Assembly: GCF_000003605.2 (NCBI RefSeq)
Contig: NW_003115972.1
Coordinates: 160,325-183,626, forward strand
Direction of reading: 5' to 3'
Origin: Saccoglossus kowalevskii
Taxonomy: Eukaryota; Hemichordata; Enteropneusta; Harrimaniidae
Length of the DNA stretch: 23,302 nt
The notes under the pieces: model-generated
Seen by the model: the letters and a program-made list of their open reading frames with translations, nothing else
Databases searched by the model: none
Told to the model about the DNA's origin: nothing
In this document: in pieces, positions 1 through 9,061 of the stretch
How the letters are laid out: every line of letters starts with the position of its first letter
Numbering within the stretch: position 1 is the first letter of the stretch
Made by a program: the position numbers and the translations under genes

Positions 1-160
1 TTAATTTGTTATATTCATGAACAAGTAATGGTGACATAAATGCAATTTATTAATTAAAACTATTAAGGGACACTTTTGAATTCATGTTAATTTGTTATAT
101 TCACGAACAAGTAATCGTGACATCAATGCAAATTATTGAATTAAAACTATTAAGGGACAT
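1..160. repeat. Two-copy direct tandem repeat, period 86 bp
   Basis: Bases 1-86 and 87-160 are near-identical copies. Both start ttaatttgttatattca and both run into aaaactattaagggaca, with only a few substitutions. The spacer at the end of the first copy (ggacacttttgaattca, about 68-84) occurs again at 7222-7239 just upstream of the duplicated sulfotransferase segment. The unit is therefore probably part of a dispersed repeat. More copies may lie left of the window. No coding capacity is seen. Confidence 0.8.
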
Positions 161-420
161 TAAATTAAATACCTTTTCCTCATTGTCTTCAGCAAAATTT
201 TTTTTCGCCAGTTGAAGAGTTGTTCTGAACCCTGAAACAAAAGAATAGCCTTTTCAAATATATTTATACACATATTGGGGAGGAAAAGATCTCTTCTAGA
301 GATTAATAGATCTTGCTGTCCTACATACAATTTTCTTCCCAAAGTTTTTTGTAATTTCCACACATGATACTTTCCAATCAATCATGCATACATGCCCCTT
401 TGCAGTAACAGGCAGAATAA

Positions 421-540
421 TTTTACTACTCGTATTTCATAACAATTGTCACATATTCTAACTGGTATTGATATGCAGTCACTGCCATAACCATAGCAAA
501 TTAAGGGTTTCCTGTTACAATATGTTGCAGTGTACTTTTT
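421..540 (-). pseudogene. FYVE zinc-finger C-terminal half, exon fragment or relic
   Basis: On the minus strand one open frame reads CNRKPLICYGYGSDCISI and then PVRICDNCYEI. The block P-V-R-I-C-x-x-C-Y is the diagnostic end of FYVE phosphatidylinositol-3-phosphate-binding zinc fingers (family consensus PVR[VI]CxxC[YF]), and the spacing back to the preceding Cys of CNRK also fits. The N-terminal half of the domain (CxxC, R-x-HHC-x-x-CG) is not intact upstream in frame; only a weak RHKYF is seen. An exon from 511 (after aacag) to 430 (before gtagta) is possible. It could be one exon of a spliced minus-strand gene or a decayed fragment. The family is inferred from the C-terminal motif alone. Confidence 0.4.
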
Positions 541-693
541 TATGAAGTATTTGTGCCTCATTAGGTGGTTTTTGCAATTTGTATGTAATTTTTAGAAGGA
601 TTTAGTAAAAAAAAATTCCCATATTTGTTTTCAGTTTGTATGTATTCCTATGGAGTAAATGAAATTCTAAATAGGTGGAAACATGTGTTTTAC

Positions 694-762
694 CTAAAAG
701 GCATTAATTCAAAATAAAATCGGCTTTCACTCAGTATGCAATGGAATGCTTCTGTCCATATT
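694..762 (-). CDS. Candidate internal exon, unknown gene
   Basis: On the minus strand this 69-nt segment follows a good acceptor (atttgtaattcag) and precedes gtaaaa. It is open in one frame, containing WTEAFHCILSESRFYF and ending in a split codon AG|. The phase matches the candidate FYVE-like exon at 511-430, where AG|G gives Arg. No family is recognised. Splice sites of this quality are common in AT-rich DNA, so this is a weak call resting on phase agreement only. Confidence 0.2.
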
Positions 763-1205
763 CTGAATTACAAATATTTCAACCTTTTTAAATATGTATA
801 CTGTACTTGTATCAAAAGTGCATCTTTAACAGTAGAGCATATAAAACCTGAAACAGTACATTTTCTGTATGATATGTACTCAGAACTTACATTCAATCTT
901 TAAGTTATTCACTATTCAACACAGTACTAATGTAAGGACAAACAACTTCAACAGAACAATTCATTGTCACTGATTTAGTCCCCATCCATTCCCATCCTTA
1001 ATAGATTGACATGCCACGATAAATAATAGATTTTGAGTATTTAGCATGGTAAAAATATGGCAACATGTGACCTCATTAATTATGAAACAGATGCCTGAAA
1101 GCTTGGGCCCAACTGATACTACTTGTGGCTTTAATTATTCATATTAAGAGATTTGAAATTGATTTAAATGGAAATTTATATGGAAATTTATGTTGAAATA
1201 CTTAC

Positions 1206-1288
1206 AACTGCTTTGCATGGTTGTGTTGTGCAATTGCACATGGGTAGTGTTTCTTCATGGTGTTCTTTCTATAGCAAACTCTGTTCAT
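1206..1288 (-). CDS. Candidate first exon, unknown gene
   Basis: An ATG at 1288 (minus strand, with an in-frame TAA shortly upstream) opens a frame MNRVCYRKNTMKKHYPCAIA and onward to a strong donor, gtaagtattt, at 1205. It ends in phase 2, which is compatible with the candidate exon starting at 762. The segment is also open in a second frame containing LPMCNCTTQPCKAV, so the frame is not settled. No domain is recognised. It is listed because it may belong with the FYVE-like segment. Confidence 0.18.
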
Positions 1289-1303
1289 TTGGTAAGAACA
1301 CTT

Positions 1304-3384
1304 TTATTTACTTTCTTTAAATATGACTTTGAACACTGGCAAAGCAAAAGAAGGAGATAGTAGTTTAGCAAAATTACGCCTTTTAAAGCAAAGACTATAA
1401 GTGACACAATTCATAAATTGAATGTTGCAATGAATATCTACATGATTGGAAGCAATCATTTTTACATGATTTAAATTCATTTCAAGAAACTTTAAAGACA
1501 TTGGTAATTAGAAGTGATGCAGGGCAATCTGATTAGCGGGGTTATATGCTATCTTAATGGTTTACATTTTCGGTATGTATGTGTGCACAGTAACTGGCTG
1601 GTTATAACAAAGTATTCGCACTTGAAGATAAAAACATAGTTGAACTCTGGTGACCTTGCCCTTTGTTGTATAATATTCCTTTATTATAGTTTGTTTGAAT
1701 ATGCAATGTCATAATTACTTTTTAATTGAAACAAGCTTTAGGATTGAAACAGCAGTGGGAAAGCAGTCTACCGAATGTTCTTGATTGATGTAAATATCTT
1801 ACAAAAACATTTTTGTTTAAATATTTTAAGGGACATAATTTCCAGCTTTATTCAAAGAAATTCAGACATTTTAGTATGAAAACAAATGCCTCATCTCAGA
1901 AAAAAGTACTTCATTTAGACATGAATAGATTCGTAAAACATGCAAGATAACAGAAAATCCTAGCTGGCTTTGCCCAAGTATTTTGTACAGGTGTCAAAAA
2001 TTAATGATTTACTGAGACAAATATGAACAGCCTTATTATATTCATTGTGTGACTACTGTGTTGTTTGAAAAGATCTGCTTTGCCTCCTGAGAAGCTACAT
2101 CTTCAAACACTGCAATCTTTGTTTTTGAAGTACGTTTTTAAATAAGTATCATACAAGCTCTATCATACAGTTCTAATAGCTGAAACAAGTTACTGTGAAT
2201 TTTGATTTTCAAAATTTATATATTTCAACAAAACATTTTTTGTCGAATGAACTATTCAAAATGTGGATGTAATGTTTTGTTTTTTAGATATTTTTTTTCA
2301 TAACTTTGGACTAAACAGATTTTCTATTGGCTTCAGATCTTGATCAAAAATTCGGCACCCAAGTCATAGGAGTGCTTAAATTGATTATCTGACATCTTGT
2401 TTTCTGTTAAAATTGTATTGGTAGGTTTGCAAATGTGTATCAGACTGTGCAATCTCTCCATGAGTTGGCATTGAAACCCAGTCTAGTATTCCCATGAGAT
2501 TTGGGAGATACCGTACTTCTCCGAGTATGAGCCCACCCCTCCGTTTTTAGACATTTAACAAGTTGAGGGCATCCCCAAGTATAGGCCCAGGGGAGTTGTG
2601 CCGGCGTCGACGACATTTATAAAAATATGCAAGTAAAAAGTGTATTTCATTGCATAATAATCGTGATTGGTAGGGCAGTTTGGTTCCTGCTTTTACGAGA
2701 AAGCTCCATTAATTTCAGAGTGCATGGCCGGCGAATGGACGGAACATGGTTCGCACCTTTTCTATTTTGTTATTTACTCACGATGAATCCCGATGTTGCA
2801 ATACTGAAGTAATTAATCCATATTCCTTTTGAGTAGTGGTTTTAAAAACGACAAAAATGGTCATTAAACATCGTTTTACTTTTCCGAATAATCTTGTCCA
2901 TTGAGACCTTCGTGAATGGGATGTGAACGAGCAAACAATTCTTCCACATGACTTGTTGGCGACCGTGAAACGTTTAAATACTTCCTCCACCTTCAGTTTA
3001 CTTTTCGAAAATTACGAATCAACAGCTTTAGGGAAAAAATCACTGTTTTTTTGTCGAAATCAGATCGCATTTTAACATCGCGGTAATTCACTTCCGCATT
3101 GCGTTGAAAAAATACTTCTTCAATAATCGGAATACTTCGTTTGTACGACACAGCATTTTGATTGGTTAACGAAAGACGTAAATTAAGACAATATGTAAAT
3201 CGTATTGTAATAAAATGTGTGTATTTTTATGAACATATTTGTTTCTTCATTGTAAAAAGTGTTGTGGAAATCAAAAAGACATTATTTAATAATATTTTTT
3301 TTCCATTAGATTTGAGTGATTGTGTGTAAGTGAGATTATTGGTCGAAGAGAAGAAATGAAATAAAATGTTATTCTATGTATAAC
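1304..3384. other. Intergenic or intronic stretch, no supported gene
   Basis: This stretch is AT-rich with short open frames in all phases. Minus-strand frames around 1304-1501 and 2057-2135 look faintly coding (the second contains IAVFEDVASQEAKQIF before a possible gtagtc donor). Neither has a recognisable domain or convincing acceptor. They would lie inside one transcript if the candidate first exon at 3495 and the FYVE-like segment near 421 belong together. Confidence 0.5.
2509..2592. mobile_element. Possible pogo/Tigger-like terminal repeat fragment
   Basis: The sequence ataccgtacttctccgagta is followed by tgagcccaccc and, about 45 bases on, by caagtataggcccagggg. Repeated gagtataagccc-type words after an accgta start are typical of ends of pogo/Tigger-like DNA transposons and their non-autonomous relatives. 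No matching inverted end and no transposase frame was found nearby. At most this is a truncated copy, and the family is inferred from recall of the motif style. Confidence 0.25.
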
Positions 3385-3495
3385 CTGGCTGGCAATGTCG
3401 CCAATTGTGGCACAATCTTCAGCATTATTGAGGGATTTCTCGTTTTTTGACGACAGAGTTTCACGGCGTGTTACCACAAACCACGTCGCCGCCAT
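3385..3495 (-). CDS. Candidate first coding exon, unknown gene
   Basis: On the minus strand an ATG at 3495 in a gaacATGGCGGCG context opens 37 codons beginning MAATWFVVTRRETLSS and ending GDIASQ. A plausible donor (CAG|gttata) follows, in phase 0. Both the exon and the upstream stretch 3496-3600 are richer in G+C and CpG than the rest of the window, as at an invertebrate promoter and first exon. No domain is recognised. The next exon would lie to the left; candidates exist near 2135, 1288, 762 and 511, but a continuous model could not be built. Confidence 0.3.
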
Positions 3496-3640
3496 GTTCG
3501 CCTTGTAGTCTCAAGCAGCACGCGGAGAGGCCAATACCCGAGATTCACTGTCAACCAACGCGCATAAATTATAGATCTGCGCGAGTCTTCGGTACTTTGA
3601 TCATGATACTCCCATGAAAATGCAACTTGAATTTGTTAGG

Positions 3641-3735
3641 CGGCGGGCGGAAGAAAAGTTAAGATAAAATAATTCTTTTAGCAATATTTTTCACTCACAA
3701 GTCGGCGGGCGCGAGAAATTACGCTGAAATAAAAT
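3641..3735. repeat. Imperfect direct repeat, 62-bp period
   Basis: cggcgggcg followed by a gaaa-rich tract occurs at 3641 and again at 3703. In both cases an A/T-rich tail (aagataaaata and gaaataaaatt) follows. Two degenerate copies only. They sit just upstream of the candidate CpG-rich first exon and might be promoter elements or a small decayed repeat. Confidence 0.35.
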
Positions 3736-4122
3736 TTTATTTTTATTTCATTTTCGGCTCCTGTTCATTCGGTGGGTTCGCGAAACTAGGGATGATAACA
3801 ATCTGGCCTAACACATCTCCTGTGTCATTGGTGCCAATTTGTAACGACCACTGTTAAAATGGGAACACTGAAAGCATATTCTATACGCTATATACATGTA
3901 CCAATATTCTACATTAAATCACTTGCAAATGAAAAAAGATTGCTGTCGTGGGGTTGTGTCCAGATTCCCGGAGGGCATCTTCTATTGAAATCCAGTTTTG
4001 TCAATTAAACTTCAAGGAGTATGGTACGAGACAACCAAAATATGTCGTAATCTTGAGAGGCCTCTAACAGCCTCTTATTGATGATGATGATATAGTGTGT
4101 GTCATAAGACATTATTTTTTAC
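3736..4122. other. Non-coding stretch, nothing recognised
   Basis: There is no open frame with family resemblance and no splice-bounded segment. A short (atg)n run lies near 4079-4091. Confidence 0.5.
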
Positions 4123-4202
4123 AGTCACAAGGCCAAAATCGATGAAATGGTGACTACTCGACCCTTAGTTACAACATCACATTTCATATTGGCCTTGTGC
4201 TG
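4123..4202. repeat. Long imperfect hairpin (foldback or small-RNA precursor-like)
   Basis: cacaaggccaa at 4126-4136 pairs perfectly with ttggccttgtg at 4189-4199. Further in, atgaaatg pairs with catttcat, and tga with tca after a one-base bulge. The total is about 22 pairs in a structure of about 75 nt with an asymmetric internal loop. This geometry suits either a microRNA precursor or a tiny foldback element. No known mature sequence is recognised. Confidence 0.5.
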
Positions 4203-4668
4203 GTAGTGTTAATTTGCCTATGCAATTTGTCTAAAACAATATTTCATTAAGACTTGTTAATTTAAAAAAAAATGTTCGTGTCAAAATCACAGTTATTGTT
4301 ACTTTTTATATTTTAAAACAATTGGTTTAATTTTATCATGCAAAACTCAATGCATTGTTAGAAGACACTAATGCGGTATCTGTTCATACGTAATTTGATA
4401 CTTTAGTGAAAAAATAAACTTTAGACTATAACTGATACATGATACAAATTGAATAAAAGCTGATGTGTATTACCAGTAATGTCTTGTTTCAGGACACAAT
4501 TTTTTTAAACCCTATCAGTGTCTGCTATGACATATATTAAAATGTTTAATATTATAACACTTAATCTTCGATGTTTTATTGCCTGTACGCTATTAACTCA
4601 TTATGCTTACACGAATTAAATAATCTATTTTGAGACTATATGCCGATCTTTAGCACGAGTGGTGCTAG

Positions 4669-4950
4669 TTAGGTCAGAAAGAGAGAATCGCTGACATATT
4701 TTCTTCGTTTTATTAGCATTTCCACTTTAAACATGTCATCATTGTAATCAATAACTATCCCTTCAGCTAACATAGACTTATTTTTTCTGGTCAGCTTTGT
4801 TTTAGCTTGGAGCTTTATCATAACCTTGTCATTTATTTCATATAATGTAGAAGTATGCTTTGCTATATCTCGATGCAACATTGTGCTGCTTCAAAACTTG
4901 TTTTACTGGCTTTTCTATGAATTGCATTTGCCAAATCTAATCAATTGATG
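4669..4950 (-). pseudogene. Possible decayed transposon integrase C-terminal fragment
   Basis: A minus-strand frame at 4881-4669 contains YEINDKVMIKLQAKTK and then GIVIDYNDDMFKVEML. This has the shape of the small beta domain after the catalytic core in retroelement and Ginger-like integrases (x-GDxVxVK ... GxVxx ... YxV). A second frame just upstream (about 4950-4885) reads LANAIHRKASKTSFEA, similar in style to the N-x-x-x-H-x-S-x-x-x-T-P-x-E segment that precedes that domain. The two frames are offset and interrupted by stops, as in an old relic. The resemblance is by eye only and the family is uncertain. Confidence 0.28.
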
Positions 4951-6930
4951 AAAGCTTGCTTACTTTCAAGTGTTGGAAACTTATTTTGTAGATTCCACTT
5001 GAGATATAAAAAAAAATATTAAAAAATACCTACAATGGACACACTAGTGATTGATCATGTGGAAAGAAAACATTTACACAGACAGATCATAGAGACATCA
5101 TTCACAGATGTAAGATTTTTAAAACAACAAATGATGATCAAAGTAAACTCCCATGAAAAGCATGTGCATGACATTGGTAATCTTGCTGTCAAAATAATCA
5201 AACAAAACATCTACACGTATATATTTTCATTGAGAATGTGCCAATTGAACTAAAGTTAATATATATACATGTAGCTAACGAAAGACAAATTGTTCACAAA
5301 TTGTGACTTCTTCATCAGATTCTTTTACATCAGGCTGTCAAACATACTGATTACCGTATTTGGTCTTGCAAAAAAAGCTTCAAACGGAGTCATTTCTGAA
5401 AAATACAAAATATTAGTCTTTATAACAGTATTACTAGATGACAACACAAAATGTGTTCCCACTAGAGATGCTGGAATGGACATTTGTAGAAATGGATAAA
5501 AAAAAATATGATTAAATAATAAATCATGTTTAAAAAGAGATTCTCAGTCTGGCTACATTCTGTGAAACTGCGTCATTAACGGCAGACAATTATGTGAAGC
5601 CATGCAAATGCAATGCACTAAATACCATAAAAACTCACTGTTGTAAAATTATTCTTTTCTACATTTAAAGTCAAGATTACATCAATGAATGAATAAAACA
5701 AACATTTAATTGTACAACACGCTTTTCTTGTTCTATTTCTCTCGCAAACAGATGATTTAACTTTAAAGTTTCACTACATGAATTCATACAGAGCATTACA
5801 AAAACATAAACCGCCTGAAAATTGGACACTTAATATGAGTACCTACTTAACCACATCAAATTACCAAGAGAGTAAAAATCAACCTGTTTTCTGGACCCAT
5901 TATTATGGAATATGAATAAGCAGAGCAATTTCAAGACAGTTTAAATAATTGTATGAACTGTTCATTTAATAACTAGTTAATAATAAAAAAAAACACTCAG
6001 GAAGAACTCCTTTGTGCTGAGAGTATTGGAGGCATTTGAAGTAAAAATATAGAGTATTTAAAATTCACAATTTATGATTGTGGTTTGTAGTGTGATTATT
6101 TCCAACAAGTTTAATTAAAATTAGATTTTATTGAGATATGAAGATTACCTTTGCAAATTAGGTGATTAACTTTAATCAAAACTATTTGTGTCGTGTTGTC
6201 CCAAAACATTGATGTACAAAATTTCAATGAAATGCAAAAATTGGTTCTCGAAATAATAGTGGGACAGACATACACACATAAGCAGGGTAACCGCAAAAAC
6301 TTCCATTGCTTCACAAAATAATTGTTAAAATGGATGCAACCAAATGATGGAATAATAATAATAATTTTCAAAATACATCAAAATAAAAAAACACTATGCT
6401 AATAAATGCATCTTCAAGATCTGGTTCCTGAGTGATTGAAAATATTTAATTATAAGAGGTGTGGACATAGTTTGGACGAAGGAAGCTACCAACACAAAAC
6501 ACTGTAATTGACCATATGCCAATAAATTGCATGCAAAATTGGCGACTAGACTTGATGTTGCCACATGATTGCCGGATAGCTTCAATCTTTTTTTCCAGGG
6601 AACAATTTTCGATAATTACTGATTGATTTATTATACGAAATTTATGGTAATAAACAAATTGGCAACTCTACGGTGTGGTAATGACTAAAGCTGGTGTGTT
6701 ATATCCAAAAGTTATTTTAAAGTCTGTCACAGGCGTTTGATCTCTAAGCCGTTACCACCACGGTCCCCGATTATCACTGGCACTTAATATGCGTGCAGTT
6801 GAGCGTAGAAAATACGGTATACAGCACAATCGCTGACACACGAGTGTAAACGGTTTCTAATATCAACCATATTGTCAAATAATACAATTAAATGCCACAA
6901 CTTACCTTATGAAATAACATCATCCAGCGG
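4951..6930. other. Non-coding stretch, no supported gene
   Basis: AT-rich DNA with only short open frames that lack domains or convincing splice context on either strand. Nothing further is supported. Confidence 0.5.
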
Positions 6931-6952
6931 CACTCACTCACTCACTCACTCA
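6931..6952. repeat. (CACT)n microsatellite
   Basis: About five and a half units of cact/actc, lying roughly 45 bases upstream of the copy A start codon, probably in the promoter or 5' leader. Confidence 0.85.
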
Positions 6953-6987
6953 AAAACGGCCATACTACGAAATAGAAATATCCCATA

Positions 6988-7014
6988 ATGCCTTCGTCAT
7001 GCCCCCTAAGCTAG
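6988..7014 (+). other. Short upstream ORF overlapping the sulfotransferase start
   Basis: An ATG at 6988 opens an eight-residue frame ending in TAG at 7012-7014. It overlaps the ATG at 6999 in another frame. If the transcript begins upstream, this could lower initiation at the main start. The preceding tcccataatgc resembles part of the metazoan ZNF143-type promoter motif, but this is a weak match. Confidence 0.35.
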
Positions 7015-7088
7015 TGAAAAATGGCGACGTGAATATCGCACCAGTGTCGGAAGATAAAATTATATTGAAAGTTAAAACAACGATTAAA
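6999..7088 (+). CDS. Gal3ST-like sulfotransferase, exon 1 (cytoplasmic tail)
   Basis: The ATG opens 30 codons beginning MPPKLVKNGDVNIAPV and ending in the lysine-rich VKTTIK. The exon is followed by a strong donor, gtgagg, in phase 0. Unspliced, the frame stops three codons later (TAA at 7095-7097). Joined to the acceptor at 7945 in the same phase, it places a short basic cytoplasmic tail directly before the hydrophobic anchor ILTSVILIATIVTWY. This is the expected type II topology of Golgi sulfotransferases. The exon lies outside the duplicated segment, so it is present once and may serve both copy A and copy B. It is inferred from frame, splice signals and topology; no homology is recognised in the tail itself. 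Confidence 0.6.
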
Positions 7089-7945
7089 GTGAGGTAATTG
7101 TCACTAAAGAGTCGAAAAACAGATCGGTAATGTGCATTATATAAATATTAACAACTTTATACTAACATATGTATACAAGTATTCTCAAATTATACGGCAA
7201 TCAATTCCAACATAAAATAAGGGGACACTTTTGAATTCAATGACACCATTGAAGTCTTAACACACGTATAACCAAGTTATACATTAAACCGAGATTGTTT
7301 TGACTACAAATTCTTAAAAATGCAATATGGAAAAGTACATTGCATTGTTAATACTGTTGTTCGATACAGCCTGTTGATAAATACATTTCATTATGTACTA
7401 TCACAAACTAAATAACGTTCTCTCACACAAGTATTTGTTGACTTGAACTGAAAGTCCGTAATTGTCTTGGAACGCATAATAACAATCGCCGCACATATGT
7501 ATTAGGTTTTTAAGATTTTTCATCGAACAAATACTAAACAGTGTGCTTCAAAAGGAACATTTTTAGTCTTTGATAAAGTATAATGCAGTTTGGCTATCAA
7601 CACATCACAACAAATAAATCATTAATAAATATAATTTGTTCAAATTACTCCTTCACAAAGCTTTAGGACATGCGTTCATTTACTAACGAGCAATGATAAA
7701 AAATTCAATGAATTCTATGGTATTTAAGGATTGAGCTGCAAGTCGTGTTATAGAAAGACCACAGTTGCTCCGATGAATTGTTGTACACTTTTTCGTATAT
7801 ACAATTACAGACAACCGCATTACGGCCGACACGATACTATGTACAACAATATGATATATATTGTAACCAGGGCACGATAAATACATGTTCTTGTTAATTT
7901 GCCTCATTAAATTAATTATACACTGTTCTGTTTTTGCCTTTACAG
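7089..7945 (+). other. Intron of the sulfotransferase gene
   Basis: This phase-0 intron runs from gtgagg to tttttgcctttacag. From about 7276 onward it is recognisably homologous to 15464-15994 upstream of copy B (shared blocks include attaaaccga, gttcgatacagcctgttga, acgcataataacaatcgcc and tacaattaca). The duplication therefore started inside this intron. Bases 7222-7239 repeat a word from the tandem repeat at the window start. Confidence 0.55.
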
Positions 7946-9061
7946 ATACTGACTTCGGTAATTCTTATTGCAACTATTGTGACATGGTACAGCAGAATCT
8001 CGCCCAACGCACTGCCACTTAGTGTGTCACATGGCACGAGATGGTACAACAGACAACCGACACCAAACACGCCATCAACGTGTCAGCCAGCAAAGAATAT
8101 CGTTTTTATAAAAACTCATAAAACTGGAAGTACTTCACTTCATTGCATCTTTTGTCGCTACGGTTATGCAAATAAACTCCCATTCGTGTTCTCCACTCAT
8201 AACGTAAAAAACGGACATATGCTAAAAGAGGATCTTAGTCAGTCTGTAATATTGCCACCGTTTGGTGGCGCTGTTAATTCATCTTTCAAATACAATATCC
8301 TCACTGGTCATGTGTCGTACAAGAGAGAAACAATAAACTCATTAATGAAGGACAACCCTATTTATGTTACTATTTTAAGAGAGCCAGCCACGCATGTAGA
8401 GTCACATATGAACTATTTCGATCATAGAAAAGAAGTGATGGCGTCTATGCAAGCATTCTTTAAAACACCACGTAACACTAAGAATGCGATGGGCAGAAAT
8501 AATCAGTTGAGGGATTTTGGATTGTCTTTTGAATCCACACTCAACGAAGCAGTTGTAAATGAAACCATTATGAGACTGGACAAAGAATTCGACCTAGTTC
8601 TTATACTTGAATACTTCGACGAATCTCTGATTCTGTTGAAACATTTGCTGTGCTGGAGTTTTGAAGACATAATATATTTAGCAAAAAATCAACGTACCAC
8701 ACGTGAAATCATCACAGACACATTTCGTCACAACGTATATAGGTGGTCAAATGCAGATTATCTCTTTTACAATTATTTTAACAGAACATAGTGGAAAAAA
8801 ATTGGACAATTAGGACCACGTTTTAACGTCGAATTGACACATTTTCGGAGTCTTTTAAAGAAGTACAGCAACCAATGCGCCATGTTTCAAACAAATAACA
8901 CTATAAGAGGTACTTTGGAACGACTTGTCTATCAAAGTAGAAATAATACACAACTTTGTCAACAGTTGACATACAGTAACATAGATTGGTATCGCCATAT
9001 TGCAGTCCGACAAGATCCCAATAAATTTGCAAACACATTCAAAATAGATGAGCAAATCTAA
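7946..9061 (+). pseudogene. Gal3ST-like sulfotransferase exon 2, copy A, with internal TAG
   Basis: The product resembles galactose 3-O-sulfotransferases, type II Golgi enzymes that move sulfate from PAPS to the 3-OH of terminal galactose on glycolipids or glycoproteins. The exon opens after the acceptor tttacag with a membrane anchor (ILTSVILIATIVTWY). A Pro/Thr stem and NIVFIKTHKTGSTSLHCIF follow, containing the 5'-phosphosulfate-binding loop. Next comes YVTILREPATHVESHMNYF, the 3'-phosphate-binding Arg-x7-Ser signature. TAG at 8789-8791 replaces the TTG (Leu) of copy B, and the same frame then continues for 89 codons to TAA at 9059-9061 with no other damage. With exon 1 the stop-truncated product would be 311 residues, and the full frame about 401, close to the family's roughly 420. 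It may be a young pseudogene, a nonsense allele or a read-through gene. The family call is firm. Confidence 0.85.
8789..8791 (+). other. In-frame TAG interrupting copy A
   Basis: Aligned to copy B, the codon in N-R-T-(L)-W is TTG there and TAG here, a single T-to-A change. The following bases are tgg aaa, and the frame remains open for 89 more codons that match copy B closely. Confidence 0.9.

Larger units (their letters stand above)
7276..9061 (+). repeat. Segmental duplication unit, copy A
   Basis: Intron 3' part plus the terminal coding exon, homologous to 15464-17092. Homology fades upstream of the shared ttaaaccga block and just after the stop codons. The coding part is almost gapless between copies, while the intron part carries several indels and is more diverged. 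This suggests the coding sequence was under selection for much of the time since duplication. Confidence 0.8.

Noticed and set aside
2778-2990. Minus-strand 70-codon frame near the pogo-like repeat as transposase
   Set aside because: No DDE or DNA-binding motif and no continuation in neighbouring frames.
7934-8791. Copy A starting at TTG 7934
   Set aside because: 7934-7945 is the polypyrimidine tract and AG of the splice acceptor, not coding sequence.
8855-9055. Minus-strand open frame opposite the end of copy A
   Set aside because: It is a shadow of the sulfotransferase frame with no similarity to any family.
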